Source of the DNA: a virus
Length of the DNA: 29,470 nt
IMG/VR virus record: IMGVR_UViG_3300025112_004028
Span: 1 to 29,470 of that record
Strand: one strand, 5' to 3'
The translations under genes and the position numbers were made by a program. Positions 21,962 through 29,470 of the stretch are shown piece after piece. The notes under the pieces are model-generated. The model made no database searches and was not told where the DNA came from. It worked only from the letters and a program-made list of their open reading frames with translations. Positions within the stretch are counted from its first letter, which is position 1; every line of letters begins with the position of its first letter.

Positions 21962-22816
21962 ATGGCAGAAACTGCATTTCAGACTCAATACCGACAGGAG
22001 TTCATCCACGGCTTTGAAGACCGGCAAACCCGGTTGAGAAGCACGGTCGTTACGGAAACCGTCATCAAAGGCAACAAGGCAACTTTCCTCGTCGCCGATA
22101 GTGGCTCCGCATCTGCCGTCACCCGTGGCGTGAACGGCCTGATTCAAGCCCGAGCCGATAATCTGACCCAGACCACCGCCACACTTCGTGAGTGGCATGA
22201 TCTGGTTCGGAAGACCGGCTTTAATGTGTTTGCCTCCCAGTCTGATCAGAAGCGGATCATGCAGGAGACGAGCATGGCCGTCATCAACCGCCAGATCGAC
22301 GATGACATCATCGAAGTTCTGGATACGATGACCAACGATACCGGCACCAGCGCGATCGCGACTCTTGACATGATCGCGAAGTCGAAGACCATCCTCGGGG
22401 ACAACTTCGTTCCCACAGAGGAAATGGACAATATGTTCGGCCTTATTTCGCCGGGCTTCGACAACTACCTGATGCAGATACCGGAATACGCAAGCGGCGA
22501 CTATGTGGATGTGAAGCCATTCAACGGTCCTGCCCGCATGTTCCATCGTTGGTATGGCGTCAACTGGATCGTCCATCCCCGCCTCACTGGCTCTGTCGGA
22601 GCGAGCGGTGCGGGTACGACCGAAAAGTGCTACCTCTTCCATCGCAACTCGATCGGCCACGCCGTGGATAAAGACACCATGGAATCGCCGGTTGGCTATG
22701 ATGAGGAACAGGATTACTCCTGGGCGCGCTGCACGGTCTTCATGGGCAGTGTCCTCTTGCAGAACAGCGGTGGTGTGCAGATGAAGCACGATTCTTCCGC
22801 TTACGCAGCCAGTTAG
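21962..22816 (+). CDS. Major capsid protein
   Basis: A 284-aa capsid protein. ATG at 21962 is chosen over the upstream TTG at 21941 because AAAGGAG is seven bases before it and the protein then begins MAETAFQTQYRQEF, as in related podovirus capsids. Recognisable blocks are TVVTETVIKGNKATFLVADS, GLIQARADNLTQTTATLREW, DLVRKTGFNVFASQSDQKRI and AVINRQIDDDIIEVLDT. It should adopt the HK97-type coat fold. Position after scaffold and before two small decoration-like genes fits. The intervening radical SAM gene is unusual. Confidence 0.85.
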   Translation: MAETAFQTQYRQEFIHGFEDRQTRLRSTVVTETVIKGNKATFLVADSGSASAVTRGVNGLIQARADNLTQTTATLREWHDLVRKTGFNVFASQSDQKRIMQETSMAVINRQIDDDIIEVLDTMTNDTGTSAIATLDMIAKSKTILGDNFVPTEEMDNMFGLISPGFDNYLMQIPEYASGDYVDVKPFNGPARMFHRWYGVNWIVHPRLTGSVGASGAGTTEKCYLFHRNSIGHAVDKDTMESPVGYDEEQDYSWARCTVFMGSVLLQNSGGVQMKHDSSAYAAS

Positions 22817-22828
22817 GGGGTATGAACC

Positions 22829-23119
22829 ATGGCATATGCAGCTTATAACACCACCTCCCCCAACCCCATCGTTGCTTGCAACAACCAGATCGCCTTCGGC
22901 TCGACCGGCGGCAAGTCTTGGATGTATCGCAGCACCCATCTCCAGACGGATATTGGTGCCTCCGATTTCATCACGGACGGTCAGGATCTTGGGGTCAACG
23001 TCCATGACACGTTGTGCGCGATCTCGCTTTCGAGCGCCGTGTCCTTCCACCGCTGTTCCGCGGTGGCTGCAACCACTACGACTTGGTCGGCTGGTCTTGT
23101 CATCAGTTCGGCCTCGTAA
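22829..23119 (+). CDS. Capsid decoration-like protein, copy 1 (96 aa)
   Basis: Short beta-rich protein directly after the capsid gene. Its segment STHLQTDIGASDFITDGQDL, then AVAATTTTWSAGLVISSAS, aligns along its length with the next gene, showing a tandem duplication. It lacks catalytic motifs. Small proteins at this position often bind the outer capsid surface and stabilise it. The copies differ in N-terminus and loop lengths, so they may occupy different sites or have diverged for surface variation. Confidence 0.7.
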   Translation: MAYAAYNTTSPNPIVACNNQIAFGSTGGKSWMYRSTHLQTDIGASDFITDGQDLGVNVHDTLCAISLSSAVSFHRCSAVAATTTTWSAGLVISSAS

Positions 23120-23134
23120 CCAAGGAGGAAATGG

Positions 23135-23410
23135 ATGGCTTACGAAACAGGCAATCCTCCGCATCTTGCGGGCGACCAGCCGGTCGCAGCCCCGCGAACC
23201 TGGAAGTACAACTCGACGCACCTCCAGGCCGTGGTCGGGACTTCGGACCATATCTCAAATGGTCAGGATCTCGGCATGGCGCCGGGGGACACGGTTATCG
23301 CGATCGAGTCCACGCTCGGCACCTACACAACCAGCGTTCACGCTGTGACTGTTGTGGCTGCGACCTATACGAGCCTGACGACCGGGCTAATGGTAAGCTC
23401 GGCCTCCTGA
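23135..23410 (+). CDS. Capsid decoration-like protein, copy 2 (91 aa)
   Basis: Paralogue of the preceding gene: STHLQAVVGTSDHISNGQDL and VVAATYTSLTTGLMVSSAS match the corresponding blocks of copy 1. The ATG at 23135 has AGGAGG six bases upstream; another ATG at 23131 is out of frame and is not the start. It is followed by two tandem hairpins and is probably the last gene of the head transcript. Function inferred as virion decoration. Confidence 0.7.
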   Translation: MAYETGNPPHLAGDQPVAAPRTWKYNSTHLQAVVGTSDHISNGQDLGMAPGDTVIAIESTLGTYTTSVHAVTVVAATYTSLTTGLMVSSAS

Positions 23411-23414
23411 GAAT

Positions 23415-23438
23415 CCCAGCAGACCGGCGTCTACTGGG
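23415..23438 (+). other. Strong RNA hairpin after decoration genes
   Basis: CCCAGCAGAC and GTCTACTGGG pair over ten positions with one C-A mismatch around a CGGC loop. It lies four bases after the decoration gene stop and has no U-tract, so it may protect the 3' end, act as a processing site, or support the second hairpin that follows. Confidence 0.5.
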
Positions 23439-23445
23439 TAGTCAC

Positions 23446-23481
23446 GGGGGGCGTCTCGAGAGGGGCGCCCCTTGCTCTCTT
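23446..23481 (+). terminator. Terminator-like hairpin between head and tail genes
   Basis: GGGGCG at 23448-23453 pairs with CGCCCC at 23466-23471, extendable by G-U pairs, with a 12-base loop containing the palindrome TCTCGAGA. It is followed by TTGCTCTCTT, a weak T-rich tract. This would lower transcription from the abundant capsid and decoration genes into the tail genes rather than stop it fully, because no promoter is obvious before 23504. Confidence 0.45.
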
Positions 23482-23503
23482 AAACAGGAAAAGGACTTGA
23501 ACA

Positions 23504-23989
23504 ATGGCGAAAGCCGCAACCAAAACAAAAGCTCCAGAGAAGGCAAAACCAAACCCAGCCCGCGCACTCGCGCTGTCGGCAGTTGACTTCCACTACGCGG
23601 AGACGGTCGTAGCCCGCTTCGTCGCACAGGTTCCACCCGGCACCAAGCGTGAAGAGGTGCTGGATAAGACCTACTGGCGCCACTGCGCCTCCCAGATCCC
23701 GAGCATGTCCGAGATCGTGGTCATCCCCAAGGATGGATCGTGGTATGGGCGATATTTCGTGCGGTATGCCGACAAGGTCATGGCGAGCCTACATGAACTT
23801 GAGTGGCATGAGATGAAGGTCATCCTCGCAGACGAGATCGATGACAAGAAGTTCTCGGTGGACTTCACCACGGGTGAGAACTTCCGCGTCATCCGGCTCG
23901 CCGACATGGAGGTCATCAGCAAGGGCCACAACTCCTTTGAGGACGCCAACGAGTGGCTCGTCAACCACTCCAGGGCGGTGGCGGCCTGA
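23504..23989 (+). CDS. Hypothetical structural-region protein (161 aa)
   Basis: Starts after AGGAAAAGGA. The N-terminal 25 residues are Lys/Ala/Pro-rich (AKAATKTKAPEKAKPNPARA) and probably disordered. The remainder is a compact alpha/beta domain with no recognised motif. It overlaps the next gene by TGATG. Position between decoration and tubular tail genes suggests a virion or assembly role, as in podoviruses with a small gene at this place, but no family is recognised. Confidence 0.65.
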   Translation: MAKAATKTKAPEKAKPNPARALALSAVDFHYAETVVARFVAQVPPGTKREEVLDKTYWRHCASQIPSMSEIVVIPKDGSWYGRYFVRYADKVMASLHELEWHEMKVILADEIDDKKFSVDFTTGENFRVIRLADMEVISKGHNSFEDANEWLVNHSRAVAA

Positions 23990-24642
23990 TGGCTACCACA
24001 AGCCAGCTTACCCTCTACAATGGGGCGCTCTACCTCCTAGAGCAGGGGGAGATCGCCTCATTGGACGAGGACCGCGAGCCTCGCCACGTTCTCGACCACT
24101 TCTTCGAGGACAAGGACGCGAGGACCGACTGCCTCGAGATGGGCAACTGGAACTATGCCACCCGCACATCGAAACTCGAGTTCAACCCGTCGATCGAGCC
24201 TGACTTCGGACTTCAGCGTGCATTTACAAAGCCGACCGACTGGGTCCGAACCGTCGAGCTTTCCAGCGATGAGTACTTCTGGGATCCGATGACCGACAAC
24301 CAGTACAAGGATGAGCAGGGCTTCTTCTTCGCGGACATCGACGCGATCTACCTCCGCTATGTTTCCAATGATAGCTCGTATGGCTTCGACTACTCCCTCT
24401 GGCCCAAGTCGTTCGAGGATCTGGTCGAGGCATACCTCGCCTGGAAGGGCGCACCACGCATCAACTCCAAGCTGACGGACGACATGAAGACCGCCTTCGA
24501 GGATGCGCGGACCAACGCCCGATCGAAGGATGCCCTGCAAGAGGGCGTCAAGTTCCCGCCCGAGACAGGGTGGCAAGCCAGCCGCCGTCGCAGCCGCGGC
24601 AGTCGAAGGGATCTCGGAAGCCGATCCAACCTGACGGGGTAG
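23989..24642 (+). CDS. Tail tubular protein A-like
   Basis: A 217-aa protein like podovirus tail tubular protein A (T7 gp11 group), which attaches to the portal. ATG at 23989 (TGATG overlap) is preferred over 23953. It opens MATTSQLTLYNGALYLLEQG, the typical beginning of the family, and has CLEMGNWNYATRTSKLEF and YRYVSND-like (here LRYVSNDSSYG) segments. Its C-terminus is Arg/Ser-rich (SRRRSRGSRRDLGSRSN). It ends two bases before the end of the antisense HNH gene. Confidence 0.8.
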   Translation: MATTSQLTLYNGALYLLEQGEIASLDEDREPRHVLDHFFEDKDARTDCLEMGNWNYATRTSKLEFNPSIEPDFGLQRAFTKPTDWVRTVELSSDEYFWDPMTDNQYKDEQGFFFADIDAIYLRYVSNDSSYGFDYSLWPKSFEDLVEAYLAWKGAPRINSKLTDDMKTAFEDARTNARSKDALQEGVKFPPETGWQASRRRSRGSRRDLGSRSNLTG

Positions 24643-24643
24643 A

Positions 24644-25105
24644 TCAATGACCTCTGTTTGCAGCTTGCTCTTTCTTGGTGGCCCACCGGCAGTTTTCTGG
24701 CGTGTAGTTTCCATCGTTGTCTATGCGGTCCAAGGTTTTTTCCCTTGGTCTAAACCCCATGTCTTCAAGAAAGTTTTCAAAGAACCTCCACCGATCACAG
24801 ACCGTAATGCCGCGCCCCTTGTATCGATGGGTAGCTGGGTGACTGTTATTAGAGACTCGACTAACCATGTTGTACCAAGACACATAGGTTGGAGACATTA
24901 CTCTCCTTCTTGCATGTCCGTGGTGCCACCTTGGGTGTTTGCAGCCACAGCTTTTCGCCACGCCTCCAACCAGTTTATCGGCTGGCAACAAATTTTCTGT
25001 TCCACATACACACCGACAGAGCCACAAGGTTCTGTTTCTTATGGAACCCTCCCGCCTGATCACAGTCCAGTGGTTAAATCTCTTTCCCTGAAGATGGTGG
25101 GTCAT
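24644..25105 (-). CDS. HNH endonuclease, antisense between the two tail genes
   Basis: A 153-aa protein on the minus strand. ATG at 25105 has AGGAG eight bases upstream, so I prefer it to the longer frame from 25189. It has a zinc-like N-terminal part ([15 protein letters not shown], then SCGC), and the recognisable phage HNH block [20 protein letters not shown], then [20 protein letters not shown] and [14 protein letters not shown], with Asp-Asn and Asn residues of the H-N-H core. It is AT-richer than the tail genes and fills the whole gap between them without disrupting the first. It is a free-standing homing endonuclease in reverse orientation. The opposite strand is also open over nearly its full length (24647-25168). 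Confidence 0.87.
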   Translation of the reverse strand: MTHHLQGKRFNHWTVIRREGSIRNRTLWLCRCVCGTENLLPADKLVGGVAKSCGCKHPRWHHGHARRRVMSPTYVSWYNMVSRVSNNSHPATHRYKGRGITVCDRWRFFENFLEDMGFRPREKTLDRIDNDGNYTPENCRWATKKEQAANRGH

Positions 25106-25160
25106 CGCGTTTGCTCCTATTGCTACAGGGGCATTATAACGCTGAAAGTGAGGCGCGGCA

Positions 25161-28005
25161 ATGGCTGAACAGAACGCACCGCTGGCCACATTTCAATAGA
25201 GGCATTGTTGACGACCGCGCTCTCGGGCGCATGGATGTCAAGCGCATAGCCCTCGCCGCATCGACGCAGACGAACTGGATGCCACGCGCCCTCGGCGCCA
25301 TGTCCCTGCGTCCCGGTCTTGAGAAGGTAGAGGAGAGCCTCAGTTCAAAGAGGGCGAAACACATCCCGTTCGTGTTTGCGTTTGATGACCAGGCGCTGAT
25401 CGAGATCACTCCCGGCTTCGCCCGCATCCTGATAGACGATAAGGCTGTCACAAGACCAACCAACAACACCTCCCTCGCCAACGGCACCTTCGAGACGGAC
25501 CTCACAAGCTGGACCGACAGCGACGAGACTGGCGCCACATCAGCCCAGAAGACCGCTGACGGCAAGGGCGTCATGTCCCTGATAGGGACGCGGTTCACAT
25601 CAGCCATCAGGGATCAGGAGGTTTTCGTCTTCGATGCCCAGTCATCTCCCGGGAAGGTGGTTTGCGGAGAGCCGAAAGTCTACGGGCGCAAGTCGCGCAT
25701 CATAGGTGAGCCTGGAGCGGCCATGATGACGGCGGCTCCCGTCTCGGGTATCCACCAACATGCGGTCAGGATCGTCATCCACCGTGGTCCCGTCACCTTC
25801 AGCATCGGATCGTCTCTCGGCGGCGAGGACTACATCGAGGAGACGGAACTTGACGAGGGAACCCACTCGATCGCCTTCACGCCGAGGGGCAACTTCTTTC
25901 TGCGCTTTCGGAACAAGGACGAGATCGATGTGATGGTGGACAGCGTCAGCATCGAGAGTTCCGGTGACCTCACCATACCGGTCCCCTATAGAGACGAGGA
26001 CCTCAAGAACATCAGGGCGAGCCAGGTCGGCGACCTCGTCTATGTGTCCTGTGACGGATACCAGCAACGGGTCTTCGAGCGCCGCGGCACCCGATCGTGG
26101 TCGTTCGTGAAATACCTGACCAAGGACGGGCCGTTCAATGTCATCAATACCACGGAGACAACGCTCACGGCAGACGCCCTCAACGGCGAGGTCACTCTTA
26201 CCTCGAGTGAGAACCTCTTCAACTCCGGCCATGTGGGAAGTCTCTGGAAGGTTACCAGCGAGGCGTCGAGGGCGTCCGCGGTATTAAGCGGCGACAACCA
26301 GTTCTCAGATGCCATCCTTGTGACCGGTCTATCCGCGAACGGCGGCCGGGAAATCTTCAAGACCATCACCGGTACATGGTCGGGGACCATCCAGTTGCAG
26401 CGTTCGTTCGACAACCAGTTGTCATGGCAGGACGCCGCCGCATCGACCATCAATGTCGCCGACATAAAGCTGGACGACAACCAGAACAACGTGGATGTGC
26501 ATTACCGCATCGGCTTCAAGGAGGGGGACTACACCTCTGGACAGCCAACGGTCCTCATATATTATGTGAACGGCGGCATCGACGGCATCTTGAGGGTTCA
26601 CACCTATACCTCTCCAACCTCGGTCAGCGGTTCAGCCGTTCAGAGGTTCGGTGAGACGATATCGTCAACGCACTGGTATGAGCCGATCTGGTCCGACGAC
26701 AACGGCTGGCCGACCTCGGTAGAACTGTACGAGGGGCGGCTATGGTGGTTCGGGCGTGACTGGATATCCGGCTCGGTCACAGACGAGCTTCACTCCTTCG
26801 ATGATGACATAGAGGGCGATTCCGCACCCATCATCAGGACGGTGGGCAAGGGACCATCGGATAACATTTCATGGGGGCTTGGCCTTCAGAGGCTGCTCAT
26901 CGGCTTGCCGACGAACGTGTTCAGCATCAGAGCGTCTGCCTTTGACGAGCCTCTCAGTGTCAGCGAGTTCAATTTCAAGACGGCGGATACTAAGGGCGCC
27001 ACCGATATAGCAGCCCTGGCGGTCGGCGCCCGTGGCGTTCACGTTGACCGATCGACGTTTCGCCTCTGGCAGCTTGAGCTTTCGTCCGACAACATCACAG
27101 ACTACTCGCCGTCTGATCTGAGCCTTCTGGTGCCTGACATCGGCAAGCCGGGGTTCACCCACATCGCGGTGCAGGAACACGCCGATACGAGGATCCACGG
27201 CATCCGCTCCGATGGGACGGTGGCGGTGCTGGTCTATGATCCCGGTGAGGATGTGCGGGCCTGGATCGAGGTCGAGACAGGCGATGCGGATGGCGCCAAC
27301 GGCGTGGTGACCGACTGCGTGGTTCTCCCCGGCAAGGAGGAGGACAAGGTCTACTACCAGGTCTTGCGCGTGATCGACGGCAAGCCGCGGCACTTCCTCG
27401 AGCGGTGGGCGCTGGAGAGTGACTGCATCGGCGGCACAGTGAGCGAACAGGCAGACAGCTTCGTCCGGTTCTCGTATCCGACACCTCAGTCCACCATCAG
27501 CGGGCTGGAGCATTTAGAGGGGCAGACCGTCATCGTCTGGACCGATGGCAAATGTCTGGATGACGCAGATGGAGACATTGCCACGTTCACCGTGTCGTCG
27601 GGGGCGATCACGCCTACAGACGGCGGATCGGCGACCACGGTGAGCGAGGGCGTTGTCGGCATCCAGTATGAGGCTCCCTTCAAGTCGGCAGAGCTACCCT
27701 ATGGCGCTACCTTGGGAACCACGCTGACACGCCGGCAACAGATCAACCAGATCGGCTTGTTGCTGTCGAACACCCATCATCTTGGTCTTCAGTACGGCAG
27801 AAGCACATCGGCCCTCGACAACCTCCCACAGGTCATCGACGGCTCGACGGTTTCCGCTGACACCGTCCACTCGTTTCTCAGTGAGCAGGGCGTGACGTTC
27901 CCCGGCGAGAACTCAGCCGACACACGCCTCCACCTGAAGGCGGTCGCCCCGCGTCCGGTCACGATCATGGCCGCGGTCCTAGAACTCGACACAACGGATT
28001 CGTAA
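25161..28005 (+). CDS. Tail tubular protein B-like, with apparent +1 frameshift near its start
   Basis: Large tail tube or nozzle protein of about 948 aa. The body from [20 protein letters not shown] onward ([34 protein letters not shown]) matches podovirus tail proteins following TTPA. In the body frame the only starts before this block are TTG codons (25111, 25120) lying among antisense HNH sequence and its leader. The natural start ATG at 25161 gives [11 protein letters not shown], the expected N-terminus, but stops at TAG 25197. A +1 step at TTT-C (about 25191-25194) joins the two. Either a programmed shift, a real mutation or a base error; the body frame alone runs from 25111. Confidence 0.82.
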
Positions 28006-28006
28006 C

Positions 28007-28603
28007 ATGGCTTACACAAAGACAAGAATGGCGAACCAGATCCTCAAGCTGATGGGCGGTGGCCTCGGCGCTGCCGGCGGGTTCATCAAGGCTCGCGGTC
28101 TTGAAGAAGAGGGCATAGCCAAGCAAGCCTCATATGAGGATCTTGCCTCTCAGTACATGAGGCGCTCTAGCACCCATGTGGCGACCGCCCAGCGCAAGGC
28201 GTCGGAGAGCAGAAGGGTTGCCGACGTTCTCGAGAGTGATGCCCGAGCCAAGCTTCAGGGCGGCGCCAGTGACCCGTCATCGGTCAAGTACATCGCTGGC
28301 CTGAAAACCCAAGGATATTACAAGGCTGCGCTCCTGATGGCGGCCGGTGAACAGGCAGAGGTGGACGACATCGCCCGTGCGGCGGCTGCGAAGGACGCCG
28401 GCAGACGGGTCAAGGCGGCCGGCGAGAAGGCTGGAGCCGGTGCGCGTATCGGGTCTTTTCTGACCTTGCTTGAGGGTATGGGCAAGGCCGTGACCCTGTC
28501 CGACAAATACAATACCGATGAAACGCCGGAAGCCAAGACCAGCGCGGACGCTGATCTGTATGACGACGATGACGGTTTCTTCGGTCTGGGGATATTTAAA
28601 TAA
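28007..28603 (+). CDS. Probable internal virion protein (198 aa)
   Basis: A helical, Ala/Gly/Lys-rich protein beginning MAYTKTRMANQILKLMGGGL, followed by a glycine-rich segment that could be membrane-interacting, then long amphipathic helices (SQYMRRSSTHVATAQRKASE; AAAAKDAGRRVKAAGEKAGA). The C-terminus is acidic (DLYDDDDGFFGLGIFK). Proteins of this size and make-up after tail tubular B are commonly internal core or ejection proteins (T7 gp14-like in position and character, not clearly in sequence). It overlaps the next gene by TAATG. Confidence 0.68.
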   Translation: MAYTKTRMANQILKLMGGGLGAAGGFIKARGLEEEGIAKQASYEDLASQYMRRSSTHVATAQRKASESRRVADVLESDARAKLQGGASDPSSVKYIAGLKTQGYYKAALLMAAGEQAEVDDIARAAAAKDAGRRVKAAGEKAGAGARIGSFLTLLEGMGKAVTLSDKYNTDETPEAKTSADADLYDDDDGFFGLGIFK

Positions 28604-29470
28604 TGGGTAAGATGCCTCAAACCATACGATCGGAAACGCCGATAGCCGGCGCTGCCCCTGCGATCATCGCACCGCAAGAGGTGGCTGCGAACGCCAGGGC
28701 AGACCAGGCTTATGGCAAAACCCTCGAGGTCGGCGGCGCCAAGGTCAAGCGCGAAACCGAAATACTGGGCGCCAGGATCGATGTCTTTGAAACCAACATC
28801 GCCAAGACCAAGTTCTACGACGAGGCCACGCGCATCGGCGCCGAGGTCGAGGAGATGGAAGACCACACCCAGTGGCAGTCTGAGTACGACAAGCGCCTGA
28901 AGCAAGCCGCCAAGCGTCTAGGCGCACAGGAGATAAGCGGTGGGGATGCCTCGGTGTTCCATACGGCTGCGAGCAATTTCACAACCCGTGGCGCCGAGCG
29001 CATGAGGGTCAAGGCGCGGACCAGAAACAACCAGGTGAAGAACGCCGCCCTTCTGAACGCGGTGGACACGAACCTCAAGAACGCCCTGAGATCGGATAGC
29101 ACGGCAGACGCAGAGGGGTTCATCACCACCACCCACCAACTGATAGATCAGGCTGTCGCGAAATACGGCCTCAGTCCGCTGGTCGCCAACAACATGAAGC
29201 AGAAGTTCATCGATGATCTGTCTGCCGGTAAACTGTTGACGCTGGAGCCGTTTGCCTTGGTAGAGGCCGTTGATAAGATCAGGAGCGTTGACAAGAAAGG
29301 AAACATCACCTGGGACGACAAGCCCACCGGCACGTTCTTGGACCTCATCCCGAGGGAGAAGCTGGAGAAGGCATACCAGCAAGCCGAGGCTAAGTCCGCT
29401 GGTCAGAAAATTGCTGGTCGGTCACAGGCTGCGTCGGCGTCGATTTTCGAGGAGGCGACTAAAAAAGGGT
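28603..29470 (+). CDS. Large internal virion protein, 5' part only
   Basis: ATG at 28603 overlaps the previous TAA (TAATG). The frame stays open for 289 codons to the window edge without a stop, so the gene is cut by the window. The product begins MGKMPQTIRSETPIAGAAPA and is mainly long charged helices (IAKTKFYDEATRIGAEVEEM; WQSEYDKRLKQAAKRLGAQE). This matches the N-terminal region of large podovirus internal core or ejection proteins that follow the tail tubular and gp14-like genes. No lytic transglycosylase motif is present in the visible part. Confidence 0.72.
   Translation, partial: MGKMPQTIRSETPIAGAAPAIIAPQEVAANARADQAYGKTLEVGGAKVKRETEILGARIDVFETNIAKTKFYDEATRIGAEVEEMEDHTQWQSEYDKRLKQAAKRLGAQEISGGDASVFHTAASNFTTRGAERMRVKARTRNNQVKNAALLNAVDTNLKNALRSDSTADAEGFITTTHQLIDQAVAKYGLSPLVANNMKQKFIDDLSAGKLLTLEPFALVEAVDKIRSVDKKGNITWDDKPTGTFLDLIPREKLEKAYQQAEAKSAGQKIAGRSQAASASIFEEATKKG

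Noticed and set aside
21827-23251. 474-codon open frame on the minus strand over the capsid and decoration genes
   Set aside because: It is antisense to genes with clear family matches, lacks recognisable motifs, and looks like a codon-bias shadow despite its length.
24647-25168. 173-codon + strand frame between the tail genes
   Set aside because: It is the reverse image of an HNH gene with good motifs and its own ribosome binding site; the + product has no recognisable features. Mentioned only for its unusual openness.
26869-27513. 214-codon minus frame inside the tail tubular B-like gene
   Set aside because: Antisense shadow within a well-supported structural gene; no motif and no ribosome binding site noted.

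Overview
The window looks like part of a double-stranded DNA tailed-phage genome with podovirus-type morphogenesis genes. It carries a TerS-like protein, a large terminase, a T7-type head-tail connector (portal), scaffold, major capsid protein, paired decoration-like proteins and two tubular-tail-type proteins, packed almost entirely on the + strand with ATGA/TGATG start-stop overlaps. No integrase, tRNA, rRNA or CRISPR array was seen. The moderately high GC and GTG/TTG starts suggest a Gram-negative, possibly alphaproteobacterial, host; this is inference only.

Layout. 1-650: small leftward genes. 650-756: divergent control region with two tandem palindromic boxes. 757-1143: TerS-like protein. 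1145-11572: a sugar cassette of about 10 kb with a sugar nucleotidyltransferase, CMP-nonulosonate synthetase (LegF), radical SAM/SPASM enzyme, PP-loop amidotransferase, 4,6-dehydratase (LegB), aminotransferase (LegC), hydrolysing 2-epimerase (LegG), nonulosonate synthase (LegI), NeuD-type acyltransferase and a GT2 glycosyltransferase. Small phage-like genes, an HNH gene and a protein with an RNA-polymerase alpha-CTD-like domain are interspersed. 11541-14109: a second HNH gene, two probable virion proteins and a Rossmann-like protein. 14109-16694: large terminase interrupted by an intein. 16691-23410: GNAT, Ala-rich protein, portal, Bbp19-like protein, scaffold, a second radical SAM gene, capsid and two paralogous decoration proteins. 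23415-23471: tandem hairpins. 23504-29470: tail genes, an antisense HNH gene, and internal virion proteins running off the right end.

How it fits together. The cassette enzymes correspond step by step to the GDP-linked legionaminic acid route: nucleotide activation of GlcN/GlcNAc-1-P, dehydration, amination, acetylation, hydrolysis/epimerisation, PEP condensation and CMP activation. The amidotransferase is a candidate tailoring enzyme and the GT2 a candidate transferase. The phage may therefore remodel host surface glycans during infection, or glycosylate its virion. Most of these enzymes are shorter than cellular homologues.

The most unusual feature is in the terminase. An intein (14544-15530) sits immediately before the Walker B aspartate-glutamate, and the place normally held by an in-frame homing endonuclease is filled by an HNH endonuclease gene on the opposite strand (14719-15435). 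The sense intein frame stays open through the whole antisense gene. A second antisense HNH gene lies between the two tail genes, just upstream of a tail gene whose start is out of phase with its body (apparent +1 frameshift). The terminase itself appears to begin at a non-ATG codon.
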